Positions 1 to 9,582 of a stretch of 64,000 bases of DNA are shown piece by piece; the stretch's first letter is position 1, and every line of letters starts with the position of its first letter. Both the position numbers and the translations under genes were made by a program. The notes under the pieces were generated by a model. That model made no database searches, had not been told where the DNA came from, and was given only the letters and a program-made list of their open reading frames with translations. This DNA comes from Metellina segmentata (Eukaryota; Arthropoda; Arachnida; Araneae; Tetragnathidae), in contig OX375873.1 in the NCBI GenBank assembly GCA_947359465.1, positions 95,219,478 through 95,283,477 of the forward strand, in the 5' to 3' direction.

Positions 1-419
1 TCGATGAGGTATATCGTCATTAGCACAACTGACGAAGTCTTGATGGACGAGATATCTCGTTCGTAGAAAAAACTGACCAGATCGTGATTTCGCCATCATC
101 AAAAAAAGGCCTTACCATTTAGAATTCAATCGGCATTCTTTTCACAAGCCATTTTGCTTCGAGAAAAATTTTCCAGGTCTTGATGGATGAGTAATTTTGG
201 TAATTTTTTAATTAACATCGTACAAGAGGAACACCACGGTCTAGTAACGACGGTCCGGGATCAATCCCCTATGGAAAAGGTCCGAGGACAAGACCACATA
301 ATTTTGAACCACGGTCTAATGACGATGCAACACCTGAGCTGTCAACCCACTCTCCAAACTTTCACACCAACCCAACTTTGATGGATGAGGTAAGTCGTCG
401 AAACAACTAGAATGGTTAA
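1..419. mobile_element. TTAA-ended palindromic repeat element, copy 1 (cut by window start)
   Basis: Units related to the 45-bp monomer (palindrome GACGAGATATCTCGT near 47-61, then a segment like AACTGACCAGATC) lead to a right end GTCGAAACAACTAG..ATGG followed by TTAA at 416-419. The same right end recurs at 22903, 45722 and 60940. The copy is split by a SINE fragment at 192-377. The left end lies outside the window. The TTAA border and inverted ends suggest a piggyBac-type non-autonomous element, which is inference. Confidence 0.6.
192..377 (-). mobile_element. 5'-truncated tRNA-SINE fragment with 12-bp target duplication
   Basis: Reverse-strand body of the abundant SINE (CCACTCTCCAAACTTTCACA, and a GGTCCGGGATCAATCCC block). 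It is flanked on both sides by TTGATGGATGAG (180-191 and 378-389), a probable target-site duplication. The 3' tail (AATTACC-like, on the left) is kept and the tRNA head is missing, as expected for 5' truncation during reverse transcription. Because TTGATGGAYGAG also belongs to the host repeat unit, the duplication could be coincidental. Confidence 0.65.
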
Positions 420-699
420 ACGTACTTTATATACTAGTCTGAACACCAGTACTGTGTTGCCTTTCCGCCGACTTTAGCGGTCAAGAGACACTCATGAACG
501 CAGCATGCAATGTCTCAGAGGCGCTAGAGATGGGCTCTAAAACCCCGAGTCTACTTCCCATGTATTGATTTTTGACACTGCAAAAATACCTCTTTGCAAA
601 TAAAATACTCCAAATGCATAAAAATTTCTTTTATCACATTTAAAACTAAACGGTTATTTCATTGTTAAAATATCCTCCGTAGCATACCTTCTTTTGGTT

Positions 700-960
700 T
701 GTACGGGCTTCACGGGCCCGAGGTACTTCAGTGATCTTTTCTTTTCACATGGACTTTGACTGTCTTAGCAAACTTAGGGGTCGTACTGCCTGAAAACCCA
801 AGCGATTCTATCCTAATTTCATCCCAATACTCCTTTCCCCCATCCCTCTTTTTTCACACTCACTTTCATCACATTTTTTTTACTTGACGTTGTCTTGTAA
901 ACACAGCTTGGGCAAACATGGCTAAGGCTCTTGAGGCTATTTAAGGTTTTCACATTCCTC
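700..960 (+). repeat. Dispersed repeat of unknown type, copy 1
   Basis: The segment contains TTTTCTTTTCACATGGACTT, a CAAGCGATTCTATCC block, a pyrimidine-rich stretch and TTGACGTTGTCTTG. The same order of blocks occurs twice in a row at 28890-29400. No open frame is shared between copies, so this is a repeat and not a gene. Its ends are not defined. Confidence 0.5.
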
Positions 961-1189
961 AATGAATCAGAAGTCAAATGTATTTCAAATGCCAGTTTAT
1001 TGGCCGTAAGAATTGTTTGGCGCAAAGGTAGCATTATTTGTAACAAGGGAGGTATTGCCATATCGCGCCCACCATGAACTGTATGTAGGGGGAATAGTGA
1101 ATGCTTTCCATAATGATTTAGGTAAGATGGCACGCACTTAAATGTCGTCTTAAAGGGACTCCAGTGCACATAAATCTTTCAAAATTTCG

Positions 1190-1735
1190 ATTATTTTTTT
1201 TTACATTACTTTAAATAAATGTATATACAATTCTGTTTAAAATGATAAAAAAAATATTTATGCACGTACCTGAAGTAAGGTCAATTTTATGCTTGAAAGT
1301 TCAAAATCTGAAAATGTGTATTTTTTCTATAAAAGGAACATTTTTTTAAAGTCTATTCAAGCAAATATAAGAAAAAATGGTTTAGAACTGTAACATGCCC
1401 TATAACATATTTTAACAAAAGCATTTTTTTCCCATATCCTCAGGAAAGTTCATTTTGAATGTTGAATAGGATAAAAATTGGTCAATTTTCAAAATAATAA
1501 AATATACATAAATAAAGAGTTAAAGAAAAACAATCCTCAAAATTTCTCATTTTAAGTTTTTTTTTTTTAATCTTTGTGTTAAAATGTTTAAAAGTGTCCC
1601 TTCAAAACCTTTATGAAAAAAATCAAATCAATACCCATAAAGGATTCTGAGAAAATGTTCCTTAAAATTTGACCATGTAAACATTACGAAGATAGGATTG
1701 CACCCGTCCCCTTAAAGAAACCAAGGCACTTTCTA
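1190..1735. other. AT-rich stretch, no gene seen
   Basis: A/T homopolymer-rich sequence without a meaningful open frame, RNA gene or repeat that I recognise. Confidence 0.5.
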
Positions 1736-1744
1736 ACCAGTTAA

Positions 1745-1875
1745 CTTAACTTCACCACATACGAAATTCGAATTCGCAACCAAGATTACCTATTATATTA
1801 CCAAGATTACCTTCAGTTTACCTATTTCTTAAGAGCAATGTCTTCAACCACTCGACTACTGATGGAGCTACCTTC
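1745..1875 (-). mobile_element. tRNA-derived SINE head, degraded
   Basis: The reverse strand reads GGTAGCTCCATCAGTAGTCG, with a box-A-like start, and ends in a box-B-like TTGCGAATTCGAATTTCG. A short internal duplication (GATTACCTATTATATTACCAA) has lengthened the segment, so it cannot fold as a working tRNA. Confidence 0.35.
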
Positions 1876-2047
1876 ACATTCCATATTATTTAATGTGAAC
1901 GTATATTGCGGAATTTGTTTCTGTGCTGGCAATCATCCTATTTCATGCTCACATTTTTGTAGAGCATCAACTCCTTAACAGTAACACAAAGGTATGATAT
2001 AAGTTTCTAGAAAGAAATTCGGATCCCCTGCTTATATTTATTTTTGG

Positions 2048-2098
2048 ACACTTGAAATAGTTGTGAAACACTTGAAATAGTTGTGAAACACTTGAAAA
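2048..2098 (+). repeat. 20-bp tandem repeat, 2.5 copies
   Basis: The unit ACACTTGAAATAGTTGTGAA is repeated twice exactly and then partially. Confidence 0.85.
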
Positions 2099-2332
2099 GT
2101 CATTTCTGAACTCAAATGCACCGATGTGTAGAGTATGTCACTTTTTTGGTCATAGCAATCCCTTTATTTAAGTATTTTAGTATAGTGACCAAAAATGCAA
2201 TGAACTGACATACCAAGCCTAATACCTTTTTATAATATAAGATTTATATCAAGGGTGTCCAACCTGTGCCCATAGACTAAAATGCCGTCCTTAAATTTTT
2301 AATACTATTCTGTGATTTAGCAATGTTTTTTT

Positions 2333-2761
2333 ATGATTCGAAGACCTAACCTTCCAAAGCAAAATTTTCGTTGCTTCACGATCACATCTTTTTCATGCAT
2401 TCTTCCAAGGATGAAGCTCATGAAGTGTAAAATTAGATCAAAATCTTCTAACGAGTTCATTGAGAAGTCACTAAGAATCGTAACCACTCAAATCGAACCA
2501 GACATTGATGCATTAGTTTCCGGAAACAAGGTCGAATATCCCATTAGTTTTATGCTTACGTTACCAGCTTCTTTTCCATGTTACATAAAAATATGTAAAA
2601 AACAAAGGACATTTTGCTACTTTTCCTATACATTAACTACAAACTCTGCCAAGACAATTTCTCATCAATCAGTGCGATTGATTATTTTCGGGTTTGATGG
2701 CGCAAGGAGCCATGTTTTATCGATCTGTGCCAAACACAAGAAGGGGAAAAAGAAAAACTAA
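2333..2761 (+). CDS. Unrecognised 142-codon open frame, probably not a gene
   Basis: This is the longest open frame outside obvious repeats. The product is basic (ends CAKHKKGKKKN), with no motif, signal peptide or membrane segment that I can name. It starts right after AGGGTGTCCAACCTGTG (about 2252-2268), a string that resembles the ends of some hAT transposons, so a degraded transposon origin is possible. Codon use is not clearly different from the AT-rich surroundings. I see no splice sites or promoter that support it. Chance openness is the more likely explanation. Confidence 0.12.
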   Translation: MIRRPNLPKQNFRCFTITSFSCILPRMKLMKCKIRSKSSNEFIEKSLRIVTTQIEPDIDALVSGNKVEYPISFMLTLPASFPCYIKICKKQRTFCYFSYTLTTNSAKTISHQSVRLIIFGFDGARSHVLSICAKHKKGKKKN

Positions 2762-2959
2762 AAACAGAGAGTTTCGCGAGGACTGAAATGAAAGGGAGGA
2801 GATATCACTTGGGTACCTCGGCATTGTGGTGCCCGTTTTCGATTTAGAATAAAAAATGCGCTTCTACTAATGCGTAGCAGGTTTGCCCACTGTGCTATCA
2901 ATCTGTGAGCTGAGAGTTTCGACTCTCGTTTCAACAGATTTTTACAAGAGTGCAATTCT

Positions 2960-5180
2960 GTTTAAATAATTTTGACTCTATTTTTCGAAATAAAAAAAAT
3001 AAAAAATAGGTAGTTTTAAAAAGATGTTTCAAAAACATTGGAGCTAAGCGTTTTGACTGAAACAAATGTAAATAATAAAATTACTATCTAAATCTGCCCT
3101 ATCCCATTTGAAAAATTCACTCACTCCAAGAACATATTTTAGAGAATAACTTCATTTATATAAATGTTTACTGAAGTTATGCCTCACTACACAATATTTT
3201 TACTGAAGAGCAATGTTGAAATCATAATAATTTAAAAATCAAGAGTGAAATGTTTTTAGATTTTGCTGTCACAACAAATTCACTGTAGAATTTCTTAATT
3301 ACTTATTTGCTCACATGTATTTGAACATCAACGGACTCGGAAAAGCTTGTTTCGGACACTTATCTGAGTTACATTTCGGGCGAAATGCTCTTCGCCGAAA
3401 ATATAGTTAGTTCGCATTAATATAGATGGCGCTATCAGTCTTCTTTATCAAAGAGCAATGGCATTGTTGACTTTATTCGGCCGTCCTCGTTCATAAAAGA
3501 AATACAAATTTCTCAAAGGTATCAATTTTTTACAACCATTTGGGTTCAATACTTTTGTTCTCTTGACGTGTGAATAAAGAAATCTCAATGTTCCTACTGG
3601 ATTAGTAAATTGATATTTTTACAAAAAAATGAAAACAGAGTTTCTACTAAAGAAAAGTGTGCTTGTATTATAAAAGTTCTGTAGTTCAACAGAAAAAGTA
3701 TAGAATGTGCGATTGAAATGAACTCTAAACACCGAATTTTGCAATCTACAACAACTTCGTATCTATAGAGAAGTTTAATTCATCAATATACAGTATTATA
3801 TACAGGTGTTATTCTTTAAGTTCCATCTATTTCAGTTTTACTTTCAATTTCATTTATTCGACTTAAAAAAATTCTAATCTATTTCATTCATAACGTTTTT
3901 CATTTCACAATAGATATTGCAGGTTGTAGAGTTCTCGAATTTTAGGAATAAAATAAATATTTTTTTGTCTAGTAAAAAAAAAAGCAATTATACTATGAAA
4001 TGTTTTTTTTTTTAATTATCTTTTCACACACCTTCAATATATTATTTTTTATACTCTACACGTACTACAAAGAAAGAATTTACAGCCCACTGAAGCTGCA
4101 TTAGTTTATGTTTGGATAATATAGTGACATATAGTAAAGTAGTACTTATGTATAAATTTCTCTTACGCCTCCTGTACAAATATGTTGGAATCCGTCTCAA
4201 AATCTTTAGAGAACTTGATATTAATATGCCGTATAGAGGATATGAGCCACGAAACGTAATATAATATTATGTTAATCTTGTAACAACTTTCAACCGTGTA
4301 TAAACGATTGTAGAAGATATGAGAAGGATAGACTATGATAGACCAGTCGTATTGACTTTAGAGGCTTTGTGTGTTGGTAAATATGTTATTAACAAACAGA
4401 TTTTATTAATGTCTCATTTTAATGAGACATTATTGTAGGGGTGAAACTACAAACCTCCCCCACTCCTCTTCACCAGCGCCCTCTACCTCCTATGGTCTGC
4501 GCTAGCAGCGAACGAGGAGAAGCAAGTCAAACATAAAAGAGGAAGGACGTTCCTCTGATGTTCGGACCGGACTTGAATGAGCAATACGTGCTAACCGTTG
4601 TAACTGTTTGTGGCTTAGACATGCCAGACGGGCATTGCTACTGTGTACTCGCCATATGAACACTCACCTATAAATATTTCATCAGCTTCACCTTTTTTAT
4701 TAATTATTAAGTTTACCGGAACTGTGTGTGAACTCGATTATTACATTAATATGATAATTAATGATTACTAAGGGTAATCAAATTAAAATTTGATTATTCT
4801 TCAGTCCCAATCGCTGTCCAAAGCAAACAAAATATCATCAGATTCAATCCTCATTGGGTGTATTTCTCTCTTTTGTGTCAGTAAAGCTTTCCCTGTGAAT
4901 GATAGTATGCCAATTGCCTGATGTTGTCAGTCTTGTCTTTGGCGCGAACCAAATATGGCTTTTCCTCCACAAAACCCAAACAACGTACACAAATAATTAG
5001 TTGTTTTGAAGTAGTGTCGGGACATAACTTGTAATTTATATGAAATATTGCTCACACATTTTTATCAGTCATATGGTCACCAAACCATTCTGCTTGAATT
5101 GGGATTAGGCCCAAAATTGACCCATCTCATCTACACCTTATTTTAGTGCAATTAATAGTCCGAATCCAAGCAGTTTGAAC
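2960..5180. other. Intergenic AT-rich stretch, no gene seen
   Basis: No supported coding region. The exceptions to plain AT-rich sequence are a hairpin at 4407-4432 and a slightly GC-richer block at 4440-4660 that contains CCAGCGCCCTCTA (near 4472). A TAGATGGCGCTA string lies near 3424. Both resemble insulator (CTCF-like) cores, but single matches are weak evidence. Confidence 0.4.
4407..4432. other. Perfect 11-bp stem hairpin
   Basis: TAATGTCTCAT and ATGAGACATTA are exact reverse complements around the 4-base loop TTTA. It could be a short palindrome in an unknown repeat. There is no U-tract or gene that would make it a terminator. Confidence 0.6.
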
Positions 5181-5449
5181 GACATTGATTGATCGTCGCT
5201 CTCATAGCCCGCTCGCTTCCATCCCTGCCAACCTAATTGAACAAAAACCACATCAAACAGAACTGTTTTCTTTCGACAAACCCAGAAAAGAATCAAACTG
5301 CCCGACGCAGTTGCATTGCACGAAATCTTTCCCCTATCAATTACGTCTACATGTCACTGCAACACTTGAACGTCGCTTTCGCATACTCGCAATTTCGGTC
5401 CACATTGATCACAATCTCACGTGCCGGTAATAACTCGAAATAAAGTTCA

Positions 5450-6300
5450 CTGGAAATCTCGAATCTGTCGCGCACGCGTCTCACCAATAATAACATCGCC
5501 CAATCAAAAGCGATTCCGTTGAGCAATGAGCAAAATACCGCCCATCACGACTACAGCAAACTTTGACATCGGACGTATTAATCTTAACGGACTGTTTTGT
5601 GTGCAAAACACAATCCGCACAACACTCAAAAAACAAATTCGGACCGCCTCCCACACGCGAGGCGTTCGGTCAAAAAGTGACCACAACCCCCCCAACCCAT
5701 AATCGATGACCAACAAAAAACATCCGTTGGTATTTCTCGAACCCCAGGTATCGTGACCGATCCCACCGTTGTCCATCCTTCGTCGCAACTACGCGAAGAA
5801 CCGATCCATGCGTCGGTGTATATGCAAAGTAATCGTTCATGCTCACGTATGCAGTCGACTTACCCGGCGATTCCGAAGAGAAACCGAAAGGATCAGTCGG
5901 AATCACGCGATTTGTGAAAAACAGAAAGTCGGGGATTACGGCACATCTCTCGTCACGCGACATCACGTGATCGGCGGTGAGGGGGGGGCCCGCGGGGTTT
6001 CTATTAATTTCGGATTGCGTGCCGAGAGGTTTATTGAAGTGAGAGTGTGTTAAGTTTTTGAGTCCCAGTCATCGTTCGAGAAGGATCCGTGGATTTCCTG
6101 GTTCATTTGAGGGGAATTCCCATTCACCATTCCGGGAACATCGGGTTCTGTTTTTAATCGAATTATTCCTGGAGAATATGCCGGAGATCACGAAACGTGG
6201 CCCGGGGAAAACCTTTACACAAAACTCTTGCACAGTGATGGTAAAATTCTTCATTTGCTTTTCGTGTTGTCATGAACCAACCTTGTTTAACCCTTTGAAC
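5450..6300. promoter_or_regulatory. CpG-rich island, candidate promoter / first exon
   Basis: About 850 bp are far richer in GC and CpG than the flanks (for example CGCACGCGTCTC, and a G8/CCCGCGGGG run near 5980-5998). Overlapping open frames on both strands (minus 5504-5788 and 5670-5966) are the expected by-product of high GC and have no recognisable motif. On the plus strand an ATG at 6178 opens 21 codons (MPEITKRGPGK...) and runs into a GT (GTAAAA) at 6241 that could serve as a splice donor. That would fit a CpG promoter with a short first coding exon. No TATA box or initiator is convincing, and the direction of transcription is open. Confidence 0.3.
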
Positions 6301-6401
6301 ACCACCTAAGTTTGAAATAAAATGAGTGAAGATAATAATTATGTCTGACGACGTTCATCTAACGTATGTACTTAACTCTTAAATAATTTGTCTTCCTAAT
6401 T

Positions 6402-6639
6402 TTAATAATCCTGGTTATTGTTTCGACGAGGGATCTCGTCATTAGCAAATCTGGATGGACGAGATATCTCATCGATAGAAGAAAACTGACCAGATCTTTA
6501 TGGACGAGATAACTCGTCAATAGAAGAAAATTGACCGGATCTTGACCTCGTCAATACCCTGATGACTAGATATCTCGTCATTAGCAAAATTTGTCATACC
6601 CTGGTGAACGCGATATCTTGCCGAAACTTAGAGGGTCAA
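6402..6639. mobile_element. TTAA-ended palindromic repeat element, copy 2
   Basis: The left end is TTAA (6402-6405) followed by TAATCCTGGTTATTG and TTTCGACGAG. The body has several 45-bp units (GGACGAGATATCTCATC, AGAAAACTGACCAGATC). The right end, GCCGAAACTTAGAGGGT, is followed by CAA, a decayed TTAA. Confidence 0.6.
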
Positions 6640-6799
6640 GAATGATCTCAGATGACTGTCTATCTGTCTCTCTCACTCTTTCTCCCTCTCTCTAGAATTT
6701 CTAAGAATTATAAATTACGTCTATTAAGAGTGTTGGAGAATTTTAAGAAATAATAATCATATATATTGAGAATAATTGAGTACTTTGTAATCAATAGGA

Positions 6800-6985
6800 T
6801 GGGCATTTGTCTACCCACTCTCTAAACTTCCATACTAACCCAACGTGAATACTTTCAAACAAGACAGATTTAACTTGCTCCAGCCCCACTTGTTCACGAC
6901 GGTCGGTTGGATTCGAACTTGCAACCCTCTGATTTCTAATACGTTATTCTTCCAATCGATGGAGCTACCGTGGCTCCACGATATT
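6800..6985 (-). mobile_element. tRNA-SINE, minus strand, partial
   Basis: It contains the reverse complement of the SINE body (CCCACTCTCTAAACTTCCA, CCAACCCAACGTGA) and, to the right, a tRNA-like head with box B as GGTTGGATTCGAACTTGCAA and a GCTACCG box-A region. The 3' part of the element is missing. Confidence 0.6.
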
Positions 6986-7149
6986 AACAGAAAACTAATG
7001 AATGTTTGCGGTTTGGCAGAAATTTAGATTGCAGAAGTTACTATATTTTGGGAAAAGACAAGTTCTTAAAGAAAGATAAAATACATGTAAATGCAATCTA
7101 GTAGGTTTGACGCAAGAAACCGAAATAATATTAACAGAATTACTTTAAT

Positions 7150-8455
7150 TTAATTTAAAAGGAAGTGTTTGTCTGGTTGTTTGTTTTCTGCACGCAAAGT
7201 CGAATACGGGTCAGAGCATGGATGTTTGTAAGCGTATGGTGTAGAGTCGGCTGGTGCACCTTAAATCTGTCGTGGCCGAAAGTCCTCACGTTGGGTTGGT
7301 GTGGAAATTTGGAGAGTGGGGTGCCAGCTCAGGTGTTGCCTCGTCATCTGACAATGGTTCACAATTGCTTGGTGGTGTCCTCGAATCATTCCTTTATGGG
7401 ATTAATCCCGGACCGTCGTCAATAGCCCGTTGTGTTGCTCTAGTACGACATTAATTAAAAATTACCATTAAAGTAATGGGAATTGTTACACAGGTAGTCC
7501 AAATTTTTTGCAATTTTTAGGTCGCGCCGAATTTTAAAATTCAATCTAGAACATTTTAAAATGAATTTAATGAATTGAATTATTATTGTTTTCTTTGGAC
7601 TGGTAACAGCATAAAAAGAGAGCAGGTTCTAAATTTATTTTTCCGTGCTTCCGTTTGGTTTTGCAGAGGAACAATTTGTCAGCAGACAAAAAAAATTAAC
7701 TGGAGTTTGTAGTTTTTTCTTTTCTATTTCCTAGATTGTTAAAGATAGAGAAAAAATTTCAACGGATTTGAAATCTGCAGAAAATTTTATAATAGATCGA
7801 TACCTAAAAATATGATTTTCTTTATTTAAATAATTTTTTTAATTGAATATATCTTTTATATTTTCGCAAGAAATCGTGACGTCCCGCCAACCTTCGTGTT
7901 CGAGAAATCAACACATTCCATTTGCTGCTCTCATGCAATTTTAGCGAAAGAAATAAAAACAAATAAAAATAATTTTGACTAGAACTGTTTAGTTCTTTTT
8001 TGTAAAATCGGGATCGTTAAAGATAGATAAAAAAATTTCAACGCATTTGAAATCTACGGAAAATTTTATACCAATAGATACCTTGTTCATTTGGTTTCCT
8101 TTCAATAAATAATTTTTCAATTAAATATTTATATTTCAGCAAGAGAGTGTGACGTCACTCCGATTGGATCTCTTCGCAATTCGAATTTGGCCGCATTTGA
8201 CAATGAACGTTGCTAGTGTCAAATTCCCATCGTTACTAATTGACGTTTGGTTTGCGAAGCAAACTAACACCACGGGCAACTCCGTTATGGCTGTCATCCA
8301 AATAGGCTTCGAATTTCCATTTGGTTTGCTTTGCTAAACCAAATTGGAATTCGTTTTAATGCAGAGATTTATACTTTTTTTTCTCCCTTAAACCAACGTT
8401 TTGGACCTTTTTCGAATTGTTACGCGCAATGCCGTGCTGGCCACGCAGTGGCTAG
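7150..8455 (+). mobile_element. Non-autonomous Helitron-like element A
   Basis: The 3' end has a GC-rich hairpin TGGCCAC-GCA-GTGGCTA followed by CTAG (8452-8455) and a host T, the classic Helitron terminus. The interior matches element B (8554-9456) block by block: GTAATGGGA..TT, TTTTTTGCAATTTTT, TTTCAACGGATTTGAAATCT, GTGACGTC. The 5' end is poorly kept (GGAAGTGTTTGTCTGG near 7160), and a SINE interrupts it at 7195-7462. There is no Rep/helicase frame, so any movement would need enzymes supplied elsewhere. Confidence 0.6.
7195..7462 (+). mobile_element. tRNA-SINE nested in Helitron A
   Basis: The SINE order is complete from a damaged box B (GTCGAATACGGGTC) through GCATGGATGTTTGTAAGCG and TGGAGAGTGGGGTGCCAGCT to GGACCGTCGTCAATAGCCCG and the tail ATTAATTAAAAATTACC. 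The open frames here are read-through of the repeat, not genes. Confidence 0.75.
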
Positions 8456-8553
8456 TGAATAATACGTATAATATGTCTTTAGTTCTTTTTATACAAAATA
8501 GTTAATTAGTTCAAATTTAATAATTCAAAAGAAATCATGTCATCAATAGAAAA

Positions 8554-9456
8554 TCTCTACTGTTATAAATGAAAGTGTTTGTGTGTTTGCACGCATTATC
8601 CTGACGAATCTATGGCACTTACAGTAATGGGATTTATCACACAGATATTCCGAATTTTTTGCAATTTTTGTGTTAGTCCGAATTTTAAAATTTAATCTAG
8701 AATATTTTAAAATTAATTTATGAAATTTAATTATTATTGTTTTTTTTAGAAACTCAACACACAAAGAGATGGCAGTTTCTAAATATATTTTTTCCTTGTT
8801 TCGTTTCATTTTGTAAGGAATAATTTTTCAGCAAACGAAGAAAAAAAATTTTAAAAAAAATGAAATTTTACTGGAGTTATGTAGGTTTTTTTTCTATCTC
8901 CTAGATCGTTAAAGATATAGAAAAATTTCAACGGATTCGAAATCTGTGGAAAATTTCACATTAGATCGATATCTAAAAATATGATTTTCGTTGAAAAAAA
9001 TAATTTTTTATTGAATATCTCTTATATTTTTTACTTGAGATTGCGACGTCACGCCAACCTTTGCGTTCGAGAAATCAGCAGATTCCATTTCAAACAATTC
9101 CAGCGAAGGAAAGCAAAACAAATAAAACATTTTGTGAATGAAATTGTTTAGTTCTCTTTTGTAAAATCGGGATTGTTAAAGATAGATTAAAAATTTCAAC
9201 GGATCTGAAATCTGCTGGAAATTTTACACCAGATAGATACCTTATAAGTTGATTTTCTTTTAATAAATAATTTTTCATCTAAATATTTATATTTTCGCCG
9301 CATTTAACAATGACGAGTATGCCTTAGGTGTTGGTTTGTGAAGCAAACCAAATGAGAATTCGTAGCAATCTCCGGGGGTTTGGGAGCAGTGGTCACTCCT
9401 GACCCCACGAAAAGTACTGTCACGGGCAATGCCATGCGGCCAAGCAGTGTGGCTAG
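8554..9456 (+). mobile_element. Non-autonomous Helitron-like element B
   Basis: The 5' end is TCTCTACTGTTATAAATGA after a host A, a typical Helitron start. The 3' end is CAATGCCATGCGGCCAAGCA, then GTGTGGCTAG (CTAG 9453-9456) before a host T. Inside, a block beginning TCGTTAAAGATA and containing GATTTGAAATCTG-like sequence is present twice (about 8905-9080 and 9172-9300). It is paired in direct orientation with element A. The match to Helitron termini is a family-level inference. Confidence 0.7.
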
Positions 9457-9582
9457 TAAATAGTATAAACTAAAAGAATAATGGTTAGGACAAGTATACA
9501 TATATGATTCCTTCTGATCATATATCTCTACTAATAACCTATTAAAGCCTTAAAAGTTGCAACTCTATCTCCGTTGTATACT

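Noticed and set aside
2240..2330. hAT transposon end (AGGGTGTCCAACCTGTG)
   Set aside because: The string resembles some hAT ends, but no partner end or target duplication is visible.
3420..4490. CTCF-type insulator sites
   Set aside because: Single short matches (TAGATGGCGCTA, CCAGCGCCCTCTA) are expected by chance and cannot be supported without binding data.
7165..7425. Short protein gene (MFVWLFVFCTQS...)
   Set aside because: The frame is formed by the SINE. A similar peptide appears from the SINE at 33344, as expected of a repeat.
9510..9560. A further Helitron 5' end (ATCTCTACTAATAACC)
   Set aside because: It resembles a Helitron start, but no matching interior or CTAG end follows before the TTAA element.
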